The notes beneath the pieces are model-generated. The model saw nothing but the letters and a program-made list of their open reading frames with translations, did not search any database and had not been told where the DNA came from. A stretch of DNA of 64,000 bases from JAXLYE01 sp046351595 (GTDB taxonomy: Bacteria > Myxococcota_A > Polyangia > Palsa-1104 > JAEUJZ01), in assembly GCA_046351595.1 (NCBI GenBank), contig JAXLYE010000004.1:682001-746000 (forward strand), given 5' to 3'. Position numbers and translations under genes: made by a program. The number at the start of each line of letters is the position of its first letter. Within the stretch, counting starts at the first letter, position 1. Below are positions 29,117 through 36,338 of the stretch, in pieces.

Positions 29117-29785
29117 ATGGGCATGCTGGATCGGAACCAGAAGCGAGACGCGGAGTACCGCGCGCGGTTCGAGGCAGCCGCGCTCGTACACCTCGACGCG
29201 CTGTACCGCACCGCGCTCCGCCTCACCCACGACCCGCGTGACGCCGAGGACCTGGTGCAGGACAGCATCCTGGCCGCCTACCGGGCCTTTGACCAGTTTG
29301 TCCCCGGCACGCAGTGCAAGGCGTGGCTGTTCAAGATCCTCACCAATACCTTCATCAACAAGTACCGCCGCCGCGTGCTTGAGCGGCAGGTGGCCCAGTC
29401 CATGGAGCGCAGCGGCGAAACCGGCGTCATGTCGGCCGGCGGCGTGCGCGCCGCCCGCGACGCGGAAGAGACGCTGCAGTTCACCCTGATGTCCGATGCG
29501 ATCCAGCGCGCGCTCGGCGAGCTGCCCGAGGAGTTCCGCCTGCCGGTCGTGCTCTGCGACGTCGAGGAGATGAGCTACCGCGAGATCGCGGATATTATGG
29601 ACTGTCCGGTCGGAACGGTGATGAGCCGGCTGCATCGCGGCCGGCAGCGTCTGCAGACCGCCCTGCGCGAGCACGCGCTGCGCTCGGGCATCGTCAAGGA
29701 AGACAGCACGACCCGCGGCTCCGACGGACGGAACGGCGCCGAGGTCATCCCGCTGCCGCGTCGGGCCGGGAGCAAGCGGGCGTAG
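29117..29785 (+). CDS. ECF RNA polymerase sigma factor
   Basis: 222 residues. Region 2 (about 20-90) includes DALYRTALRLTHDPRDAEDLVQD and WLFKILTNTFINKYRRR. Region 4 (about 135-195) includes LPEEFRLPVVLCDVEEMSYREIA and the helix-turn-helix ending GTVMSRLHRGRQRL. A Ser/Gly-rich 30-residue tail follows. No regions 1 or 3, hence group 4 (ECF). A membrane anti-sigma candidate starts 20 bp downstream, so the factor is probably held inactive until a signal at the envelope. It lies 143 bp after secA, but no link to secretion stress can be shown. Confidence 0.93.
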   Translation: MGMLDRNQKRDAEYRARFEAAALVHLDALYRTALRLTHDPRDAEDLVQDSILAAYRAFDQFVPGTQCKAWLFKILTNTFINKYRRRVLERQVAQSMERSGETGVMSAGGVRAARDAEETLQFTLMSDAIQRALGELPEEFRLPVVLCDVEEMSYREIADIMDCPVGTVMSRLHRGRQRLQTALREHALRSGIVKEDSTTRGSDGRNGAEVIPLPRRAGSKRA

Positions 29786-29805
29786 AAGAAGTCAGCAGCA
29801 AGACC

Positions 29806-30609
29806 ATGCGGTGCGAGGACATCGAACGCGACCTGGATTGCCTCCTCGACGAGGAGCTCGCCCAGCCGGAACGGATCGAGGCCGAGGCGCACGTCCGTGA
29901 CTGTTCGTCTTGTCTGCGCCTCGTCTCCCTGCGGCGCGAGCTGCGCAGCGTGCTGCGCGAGGCGGTGCGAGTGCCGACCCCGCGCTCGGCGCTGATGCCG
30001 CGGCTCATGTGCGGGCTCGACGAGATCGATCGCCAGAGCCGGCCGCCGTCGCTTCTGGAGCGGCTGCCCGCGTACTGGGGCCGCCGGGCGGCAGCGGTGC
30101 TGTCGGTGAGCGCGGCGGCGGGCCTGGTGCTGTGGGTCCAGGCGGTGGCGCCGCGGCGGCCGCAGCGCTCGCACCCGCCCGTCGCCGAGCTGACCATCGG
30201 CAAGCACCTGCGCAACCAGCCGCTCGAGATCACCGGCAACCCCGAGGTCGTGCGCAGCTGGTTCGACGGCAAGGTGCCGTTCGCGGTGCCGACGCCGCGG
30301 CTGGAGCCGATCGCGTCGCTGCGCGGCGGTCGCCTGTCGAACCTGGGCGATCGCGAGGCCGCGCTCCTGCAGTACGACCGCCGCGGCCGCACCATCTCGG
30401 TCTTCGTCTTCGACGCCAACGGCCTGCAGGGCGTGCCGCTGCAGGAGCCGCGCCGCGCCGTCATCGGCAACCGCGAGGTCTACCTGCAGGGCGCGCACGG
30501 CTACCAGATCGCGTACTTCCGCGACCGCGACCTCGGCTACGCCATCGCCGGCAGCGTCGACGAGCCCGAGTTCATCCAGCTGATCTCCGCCGCCGTCGGC
30601 GGGCACTAG
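29806..30609 (+). CDS. membrane-anchored zinc-finger anti-sigma factor
   Basis: 267 residues. The N-terminal zinc-finger motif HVRDCSSC (H-x3-C-x2-C) matches the anti-sigma domain that masks ECF sigma factors. One membrane helix lies at about residues 95-115 (AVLSVSAAAGLVLWVQAVA). The 150-residue C-terminal part would be periplasmic and has a repeated beta pattern. It includes the phrase GNREVYLQGAHGYQIAYFRD. It probably senses an envelope cue. It sits 20 bp after the sigma gene in the same operon and ends 6 bp before a convergent gene. Confidence 0.88.
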   Translation: MRCEDIERDLDCLLDEELAQPERIEAEAHVRDCSSCLRLVSLRRELRSVLREAVRVPTPRSALMPRLMCGLDEIDRQSRPPSLLERLPAYWGRRAAAVLSVSAAAGLVLWVQAVAPRRPQRSHPPVAELTIGKHLRNQPLEITGNPEVVRSWFDGKVPFAVPTPRLEPIASLRGGRLSNLGDREAALLQYDRRGRTISVFVFDANGLQGVPLQEPRRAVIGNREVYLQGAHGYQIAYFRDRDLGYAIAGSVDEPEFIQLISAAVGGH

Positions 30610-30615
30610 CCCGCG

Positions 30616-31683
30616 CTACTCGACGGCGACCGGGACGCCGCGCAGCTCGAGCGAGCGCTGCGCCGCCTGGAGCACGCGGATCACGTTCCAGCCCTCGCGA
30701 GCGCTGGTCCGCGGCGTCTTGTTGTTGCGGACGCAGTCGATGAAGTGCTTGCACTCGACCTGCAGCGGCTCCGGCAGCTCCAGGTGCGGGATGTGGATGT
30801 CGCCCTGGCGGATGGTCAAAAACTCGCTGAACTGCGTGAACTCGGGCGCGCGCGTGAAGCCCTTGTCGTAGATGCGCAGCTTCTCGGTCGGGTGGCTGTC
30901 GTCGAGCTCGATCATGCGGCGCTCGCCGACGACGGTCAGGCGGCGCTCCTTGCGCGGATCGAGCCAGCTGACCTGGATCTGCGCCATCTTGCCGTCGGGA
31001 AACTCGAGGTTCAAGAAGACCACGTCCTCGACGCCGGGCTGCAGGTAGCTGTGGCCGCGCGCCGCGACGGTCACCGGCACCTGATCGAGCAGGTACAGGA
31101 TCACCGAGACGTCATGCGGCGCCAGGCTCCACATCGCGTTCTCGTCCTGGCGCAGGCGGCCCAGGTTCACGCGCAGCGCGTACAGGTAGTAGACCTGGCC
31201 GACGTCGCCGGCGACGATCATGTCGCGCAGGCGCTGCACCGCGGCGTGGTAGAGCATGAGGTGCCCGACCATGAAGACGCGGCCCGCGGCCTCGGCCGCC
31301 TTGTAGACGCGCTCGGCGTCGCGCGCGGTCAGCGCCATCGGCTTCTCGACCAGCACGTGCTTGCCCCGCTCGAGCGCCTGGATCGCCTGCTCGGCGTGCA
31401 GCACCGCCGGCGTCGCCAGCACCACCGCGTCGAACCCGGGCCCGCCGTGGCCGTCGAGCAGCGCCTCGTAGCGGTCGGAGAGCGCCGCACCCGGCGCCAG
31501 GTTCGCGGCGCGCGCGCGGTTCTTGGGATCCGGATCGCAGACCGCGACGAGCTCGCAGCCGGGCAGGCGCGCGAAGCTGCGCACGTGGTTGATGCCCCAG
31601 GAGCCGGCGCCGACGACGGCGACGCGGACGGGCGAGGGGGGACCGGCGGTGCCGGCGGGCTTGTCGGGGGTCGGAGTGGACAT
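30616..31683 (-). CDS. Gfo/Idh/MocA oxidoreductase, sugar-nucleotide type
   Basis: 355 residues. The Rossmann N-terminus has VAVVGAGSWGINHVRSF, then CDPDPK and ATPAVLHAEQ. EKPMAL gives the Lys-Pro of the family, and the C-terminal domain includes the catalytic-type His/Asp pair in APHDVSV. It reads GSWGIN where enzymes of the UDP-GlcNAcA dehydrogenase (WlbA/WbpB) type read similarly. It begins 34 bp after the DegT-like aminotransferase gene. Together they suggest NAD-dependent 3-oxidation of a sugar nucleotide followed by transamination, giving a 3-amino sugar for LPS or exopolysaccharide. The exact substrate is not provable here. Confidence 0.88.
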   Translation of the reverse strand: MSTPTPDKPAGTAGPPSPVRVAVVGAGSWGINHVRSFARLPGCELVAVCDPDPKNRARAANLAPGAALSDRYEALLDGHGGPGFDAVVLATPAVLHAEQAIQALERGKHVLVEKPMALTARDAERVYKAAEAAGRVFMVGHLMLYHAAVQRLRDMIVAGDVGQVYYLYALRVNLGRLRQDENAMWSLAPHDVSVILYLLDQVPVTVAARGHSYLQPGVEDVVFLNLEFPDGKMAQIQVSWLDPRKERRLTVVGERRMIELDDSHPTEKLRIYDKGFTRAPEFTQFSEFLTIRQGDIHIPHLELPEPLQVECKHFIDCVRNNKTPRTSAREGWNVIRVLQAAQRSLELRGVPVAVE

Positions 31684-31717
31684 TCTCTCTCGAAGGCTCA
31701 GGGTAGGGGGCCGGGGG

Positions 31718-32833
31718 CTAGCCCTTGTAGAAGGCGCGCACCTGCTCGGCCACGAAGTCGATCTGGTCCGCGCTGAGATCCGGGTGCACCGGCAGCGCCA
31801 GGACCTCGGCCGCGGCGCGCTCGGAGCGCGGGCAGTCCCCCGACTTATAGCCGAACTGCGCGAAGCAGGGCATGAGGTGCAGCGGCACCGGGTAGTAGAC
31901 CTCGGTCTCGATGTTGCGCTCGGAAAGGAAGGCGCGCAGCGCATCGCGGCGCGGGGCGCGCACGACGAAGTGGTGGTAGACGTGTCCCGGCTCGTCGGTG
32001 GGCAGGCGCAGCGGCAGGTCGGCGAGGCGCTCGCGGTAGCGCGCCGCGTTGCTGCGCCGGGCGGCGTTCCAGGAGTCCAGGTGCTGCAGCTTCACGCGCA
32101 GGATCGCGGCCTGGATCGGATCCATGCGGAAGTTGCCGCCCCACAGGCTGTGTACGTACTTGGGGCGGCTGCCGTGCTGGCGCATGACACCCAACTTGTC
32201 CGCGAGCTGCGCATCGCGCGTCACCACCGCGCCGCCGTCTCCGGCCGCGCCCAGGTTCTTGGTCGGGAAGAACGACAGCGTCGCGCACGCCGTGTCCTTC
32301 GCGATGCCCGGCACCAGGGTCTGCGCCGCGTCCTCGAGGACCGGCAGGCCGGTGGCGATTAAGCGGGAGAGCTCCATGCGCCGCCCGAACAGGTGCACCG
32401 GTAGGAAGGCCTGCGTGCGCGGCGTCACCCGGCCCAGCATGTCGTCGACGTCGGCGTTCAGGCTCTCCTCCTCGATGTCGCAGAACACCGGGCGCGCACC
32501 CAGGCGCACCGCGGTCTCGGGCGTGGCGAAGAACGAGAACGCCGTCGTCACCACCTCGGCGTCGAAGGCCGCAGGCGCTGGCGTGCAGCCGAAGCGCGCG
32601 CCGGTGCCGAGGCCGATCTCCAGCGCCATCGCGGCAGACAAGAGCGCGTCGGTGCCGGACGACACCGCGACGACGTGCAGGCCGCCGAGGTAGGCGCCGA
32701 GCTCCTGCTCGAACGCGGTGAGCTCCGGGCCCATGACATAGCGTCCGCTGGTAAGTACCCGCGCGACAGCGGCGTCGAGCGCGGGCTTGAGAGCGTTGTA
32801 CTGAGCACTCAGATCGATAAGAGGGACTCGCAT
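31718..32833 (-). CDS. DegT/DnrJ/EryC1-family sugar aminotransferase
   Basis: 371 residues starting MRVPLIDLSAQYNAL. PLP aminotransferase fold I: SSGTDALLSA, FFATPETAVRLGARPVFCDI, LEDAAQ and the Schiff-base Lys in SFFPTKNLGAAGDGGAVV. It transfers an amino group to a keto-sugar nucleotide. A strong leaderless promoter (ATGACA-N17-TATACT) is present just before the ATG. It is the first gene of a two-gene operon with the Gfo/Idh oxidoreductase, which would supply its keto substrate. The insertion GARFGCTPAPAAFDAEV between strands 2 and 3 is longer than usual. The family includes 3- and 4-aminotransferases, and a 3-oxo substrate is inferred from the neighbour. Confidence 0.92.
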   Translation of the reverse strand: MRVPLIDLSAQYNALKPALDAAVARVLTSGRYVMGPELTAFEQELGAYLGGLHVVAVSSGTDALLSAAMALEIGLGTGARFGCTPAPAAFDAEVVTTAFSFFATPETAVRLGARPVFCDIEEESLNADVDDMLGRVTPRTQAFLPVHLFGRRMELSRLIATGLPVLEDAAQTLVPGIAKDTACATLSFFPTKNLGAAGDGGAVVTRDAQLADKLGVMRQHGSRPKYVHSLWGGNFRMDPIQAAILRVKLQHLDSWNAARRSNAARYRERLADLPLRLPTDEPGHVYHHFVVRAPRRDALRAFLSERNIETEVYYPVPLHLMPCFAQFGYKSGDCPRSERAAAEVLALPVHPDLSADQIDFVAEQVRAFYKG

Positions 32834-32842
32834 AAACGTGCG

Positions 32843-32871
32843 AGTATAGAGATCCGCCGCGTTGGTGTCAT
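32843..32871 (-). promoter_or_regulatory. strong leaderless promoter of the sugar aminotransferase
   Basis: On the minus strand ATGACA (32871-32866), 17-nt spacer, TATACT (32848-32843), then 9 nt to the ATG at 32833. This is the closest match to consensus seen in the window. Confidence 0.65.
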
Positions 32872-32884
32872 GAGGGGAAGCACG

Positions 32885-33163
32885 ATGGCAAGCCGCACGC
32901 GTCCAGACGAGCGCGCGTACAACTCCCAAGCGGACCTTTTGACTGCCTCGACAGGCACCGGATCGGAGAGCCGATTCGAGACGGGTCCCGCGCCGCACGA
33001 TGATCTGCACGATGATCTGCACGATGATCTGCACGATGATCTGTCCGATGAGGACCTCCGCGACATCGAGGAGCTGCTGCGCCAGCAGCCGGACCTGACG
33101 CGGCAGGACATCCCGGCGCGCAGCTTCGAGCAGATGCTCGAGCGCTACCAGAAGAAGCGGTGA
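32885..33163 (+). CDS. small acidic protein with HDDL tandem repeat
   Basis: 92 residues from an ATG preceded by GAGGGGAAG. Residues about 38-53 are four exact HDDL repeats, followed by LSDEDLRDIEELLRQQPDL, an amphipathic acidic helix, and a basic end (ERYQKKR). The rest is polar and disordered. The repeats arise from a perfect 12-bp tandem DNA repeat. I do not know the family. It is divergent from the sugar aminotransferase and ends in a hairpin-containing gap before a convergent lipoprotein gene. A regulator or adaptor with a variable-length acidic linker is one idea. Confidence 0.6.
   Translation: MASRTRPDERAYNSQADLLTASTGTGSESRFETGPAPHDDLHDDLHDDLHDDLSDEDLRDIEELLRQQPDLTRQDIPARSFEQMLERYQKKR
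32996..33043. repeat. perfect 12-bp tandem repeat, four copies
   Basis: CACGATGATCTG repeated exactly four times inside the small acidic protein gene, in frame (HDDL). The perfect identity, including third positions, implies recent slippage. Confidence 0.95.
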
Positions 33164-33176
33164 TCGGGAGAGGGGG

Positions 33177-33200
33177 CGGGGCCGGGCCGGTGCGGCCCCG
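33177..33200. terminator. bidirectional hairpin between convergent genes
   Basis: CGGGGCCG/CGGCCCCG, 8 bp, loop of 8 nt, in the 43-bp gap between convergent stops at 33163 and 33207. There is no T-run on either side. Confidence 0.45.
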
Positions 33201-33206
33201 CGCGGC

Positions 33207-34220
33207 TTACGGCAGGTCGTAGAAGAAGATCGTATTGCTGCCGGTGTCCGGCACGGCCAGGCGGCGCTTGGTCGAGTCGTAGCCGATGTCGGCCGCGGTC
33301 ATCGCTCCGTCGGGCTTGAAGTCGTACAGCAGCGTCTGCGCGCCGGTGGTGCTGTTGACGCGGTAGACGGTCGCCGTCGGGTTGTCCGAGATCAGGTAGT
33401 CGTTGCCGTCCTTCTCGATGCCGTCGAACTTGCCGGTGAACGTGCCCAGCTGCGTCGGCGTCAGGCCGGTCGCCGCGACCATCGAGTAGATCTTGCCCTT
33501 CAGGGTGGGCATCGAGAAGTCCTCGGTTTCGACAAGGATCAGCTTGGTGCCGTCGACGTAGAGCCCGTTCGGGAACTTGTACGTCATGGTGCCGAGCACC
33601 GCGCCGGTGTTGTTGGCGACGGTCGGCGTGGCGAAGCGGATGATGCGTCCGCCGAAGGTGTCGGCGGCCAGCACCGCGGTGCCGTCGAGCGCGACGTCGT
33701 TCAAGAGGATCGCCGGCGCGGTCCCGGCCTTGGCCACCGCCATGCTGCGCGTCGGGTTCGCGGTCGGCGTCGCGATCGGGATGACGACCAGCTGGTCGAT
33801 GTCGGCGACGTACAGGTTGCCGCCGACGACGCGGATGCCGGCGGGGGTGCTCAGCTTGTTGTTCGCGCCGAGCCAGTTGTGGTCGACGGTCTTGAGGTCC
33901 GCCGAGATGCGCGTGATCCAGCCCTTGTTGTCCTTGACCGGCAGGTTCTGCAGGTTGGTCACGGACATGTTCGAGACGTACCAGGAGCTCGAGGCCGAGT
34001 CCCAGAAGATGCTCTCGGGCTGCTCGAAGCCGCCGGTCACCTTGGTGATGCGCGAGACCGTCATGTCCGGCGGCGTCGTCGTGGTCATGTCCGGCGCCGG
34101 CGTGGTGCTCATGTCCTGGGTGTTGCTCGCCGGGCTGTTGTCGCAGCCCGCGCCGAGCCCGAGCGCCGCAGTCAGCAGCAGCCCCTTCATCGTCGTGGTT
34201 CCGATTAGTCGATTGAACAT
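33207..34220 (-). CDS. NHL/SMP-30-like beta-propeller lipoprotein
   Basis: 337 residues from ATG 34220 (GGAGGAC site). A signal ends LGLGAGC, a lipobox, followed by a Thr/Pro/Asp-rich linker with repeated PDMT phrases (about 35-55). Residues about 60-335 form beta-rich repeats of the NHL/SMP-30 kind, with segments such as PAGIRVVGGNLYVADID and PNGLYVDGTKLILVETED. This predicts a six-bladed propeller on the outer surface. Lactonase metal residues are not obvious, so binding rather than catalysis is likely. A second in-frame ATG 10 codons later (MKGLLLTA) is an alternative start that keeps the lipobox. Confidence 0.8.
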   Translation of the reverse strand: MFNRLIGTTTMKGLLLTAALGLGAGCDNSPASNTQDMSTTPAPDMTTTTPPDMTVSRITKVTGGFEQPESIFWDSASSSWYVSNMSVTNLQNLPVKDNKGWITRISADLKTVDHNWLGANNKLSTPAGIRVVGGNLYVADIDQLVVIPIATPTANPTRSMAVAKAGTAPAILLNDVALDGTAVLAADTFGGRIIRFATPTVANNTGAVLGTMTYKFPNGLYVDGTKLILVETEDFSMPTLKGKIYSMVAATGLTPTQLGTFTGKFDGIEKDGNDYLISDNPTATVYRVNSTTGAQTLLYDFKPDGAMTAADIGYDSTKRRLAVPDTGSNTIFFYDLP

Positions 34221-34621
34221 AGGTGTGAGTCCTCCGTTTCGTCGTGCCGCGAGCGGCAGATGGCGACCCGTGCGCCGCCGCCTGCCCCGAGCCGAGCCGA
34301 GAGTCCGTCGCGGATCGGCCGACGCACCGGACCGGCCCTTCCCGCAGCGCGGGCGCTGAGCCGGACCGAGCGGGCCTGCCGCACGCTGCCCCCGGTCTGC
34401 GCGGAGCCGGCGCGCGGCCAGGCCCTGCCGCTCCATCTTATCGGCTAAAGCCGGCGCGCGGCCTCGTCGAAATTGGGTAAAAGAGCGTGATGCGCGTCGC
34501 TCGGGAAAAACGGCGCGAGGCGGCACCCGGACAGCCGCCTGGTCGTGTGCCGCGCGCTCGCTGCGTCCGGTCCGGTGCCGACATCACGCATGGACCTGCG
34601 GGTGCGGTACAGTGCGCCGCG
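34221..34621. other. 401-bp divergent intergenic region with a 15-bp direct repeat
   Basis: Separates two divergently oriented lipoprotein genes. It contains the direct repeat AGCCGGCGCGCGGCC at 34405-34419 and 34448-34462 (43-bp period), with a minus-strand TAAGAT-like -10 between the copies, and the TACAGT element used by the plus-strand gene. No convincing ORF. Confidence 0.45.
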
Positions 34622-35452
34622 ATGCGCACCCCGCCTTCCCTCCGGAGCGCCGCGCTCCGCCCTCGTCTATCGGTGTCCTGTCGCGTGCTCGCCTGCGCGC
34701 TCGTCGCCTTCGCCGACCTCGCCGCGTGCTCGCGCGGCGGCAGCGATGGCAAGGACGACCCGTTACCGCCCGGCCACAGCGACGGCGGCGTGAACGGGCC
34801 GTGGGATGCGGCCGCGGATCCGCGCGGTGACGGCGGCGGCGGCCCGCTCGACGCCGGAGCCGACGGCGCGCGCCCCGCGGACCTGTCGCCCGATGCGAGC
34901 GCCCCCGGCACCGACCCCTTCGATCCGGCCAGCTGCAGCGCCCCGGCCCTCACCGGCGCGCAGGCGCTGTCGCTGCTCGGGACCAGCGCGCGGCTCAAGC
35001 TCGCCGACGCCACGCTGTACCGCCGCAGCCGCAGCTGCACCGGCATGACCCCGGCGACCTGCGGCGCCTGGAGCGCGCCGGTCCCGCACCAGCAGTCGCT
35101 GCTCACGTACTCCGGCGGCGTCGTCACCGACTACAAGACGTTCTCGTTCCCGACGCACCTGATCCTGTTCGCGCAGGCCGGCCAGCCAAAGCTCGTGGTC
35201 CGCCACGAGTCCGACTACCGCAAAGACGCCAGCGCCAACACCCGCGGCGTCGTCTTCCCCTTCGGCGCGGATCCGATGCTCAACACCTACCCGGTCATCT
35301 ACGTCTGGGACTTCATGCCCGCGCCCAACCGCTACGACGATCTGCAGGGCCTGCTCGGCCAGCGCGGCGAGCTCCACGCCGCCGAGCACTGCGCGCGCGT
35401 GGTCTTCTACACCGGCCTGACCGCCGAGGTCGCGGCGCTCTACCGGTTCTGA
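34622..35452 (+). CDS. lipoprotein of unknown function
   Basis: 276 residues. The ATG lies 8 nt after TACAGT (34608-34613), so the transcript is probably leaderless. A signal ends in DLAAC (lipobox). Residues about 40-105 are a Gly/Asp/Pro-rich linker. The remaining domain begins with a cysteine (FDPASCSAPAL), has a Cys pair near SRSCTGMTPATCG, and ends in mixed alpha/beta sequence (PVIYVWDFMPAPNRYDD, ARVVFYTGLTAEVAALYRF). I do not recognise the fold. It runs convergently with the tail-anchored coiled-coil gene. Confidence 0.7.
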   Translation: MRTPPSLRSAALRPRLSVSCRVLACALVAFADLAACSRGGSDGKDDPLPPGHSDGGVNGPWDAAADPRGDGGGGPLDAGADGARPADLSPDASAPGTDPFDPASCSAPALTGAQALSLLGTSARLKLADATLYRRSRSCTGMTPATCGAWSAPVPHQQSLLTYSGGVVTDYKTFSFPTHLILFAQAGQPKLVVRHESDYRKDASANTRGVVFPFGADPMLNTYPVIYVWDFMPAPNRYDDLQGLLGQRGELHAAEHCARVVFYTGLTAEVAALYRF

Positions 35453-35489
35453 GGCGGGCCCGCCGCGCGGTCATCGACCGGCCGCGCGG

Positions 35490-36338
35490 TCAGCGCTTCA
35501 GCAGCAGGAAGCCCGCCGCCAGCGTTCCCGCCCACAGCAGCAGCAGCAGCACCAGCAGCGTGCGGCTCGTGCTCACCGCGCCGCGCACCGCCTCCAGGTC
35601 CTTCGTCAGCGTCGTCACCTGCGTCGACAGCGCGGTGAGCGGCTGCGCCGCCTCGTTGAGCGCCGCCGCCGCCCGCTCGGCCGAGCCGATGAGCGCCTTG
35701 GTCGCGCCCTCGGCGTCGGTCAGGCGCTGGCTCGCGAGCCGGATGGCCAGCTGCGCGTCCTTTAGCTCCTGCGTCGCCTCGGCGGCCTGCGTCGCCGCGA
35801 CCGTCGCCGCCTGCGTCGCCTTCTCGGCCCCGTCGAGCGCCTGGTTGGCGATCTGCGCCGCCTTGTCCGCGGACTCCGAGGCGCCGATCGCGGCCACCGT
35901 CGCGTCCTCGGCCGCCGTCGTCGCCGCGGTCGCGGCCTGGCCCGCCTTCTGCGCCGCGCCGACCGCCTTGTCGACCTCGCCGCGAGCGGTCTGGAGCGCC
36001 CGGTCCGCGACCTCCTGCGCCTCGGCGAGCAGGGCCCGCCCGCGCTCGGCCGCCGCCTGCGCCGCGCGCTCCGCGAGGCCCTTGGCCGTGCTCTCGCTGC
36101 GCTCGGCCGCCGCGTTCGCCCGGTCCGCCGACGCCACCGCGCGCTGCGCCGCCACCGAGGCCTCGCCGACCACCCGCTTCGCGTCGTTCACCGCGTCGGT
36201 GAGCGCCTTGCTCTCGCCCAGGATCTTCGCCGCCCGCTCGGCAATCGCCAGCGTCAGCGGTTCCTTCAGGTCGCTGGTGAGCTGGTTGCTCAGCAGCCTG
36301 ACCGCGTCCTGCGCCTTGCCATCGGTATAGAAGCTCAT
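35490..36338 (-). CDS. tail-anchored alanine-rich coiled-coil protein
   Basis: 282 residues. Residues about 50-250 are one continuous Ala/Gln/Glu-rich helical region (AAERGRALLAEAQEVADRAL, KAGQAATAATTAAEDATVAA), a predicted coiled coil. A single hydrophobic helix at about 259-279 is followed only by KR, so it is a C-tail anchor with the coil in the cytoplasm. The ATG overlaps the stop of the dynamin-like gene by 4 bp (ATGA), giving translational coupling and roughly fixed ratios. It is the likely membrane partner, tether or regulator of that GTPase. Composition resembles methyl-accepting signalling helices, but no HAMP or signalling tip is seen. Confidence 0.78.
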   Translation of the reverse strand: MSFYTDGKAQDAVRLLSNQLTSDLKEPLTLAIAERAAKILGESKALTDAVNDAKRVVGEASVAAQRAVASADRANAAAERSESTAKGLAERAAQAAAERGRALLAEAQEVADRALQTARGEVDKAVGAAQKAGQAATAATTAAEDATVAAIGASESADKAAQIANQALDGAEKATQAATVAATQAAEATQELKDAQLAIRLASQRLTDAEGATKALIGSAERAAAALNEAAQPLTALSTQVTTLTKDLEAVRGAVSTSRTLLVLLLLLWAGTLAAGFLLLKR

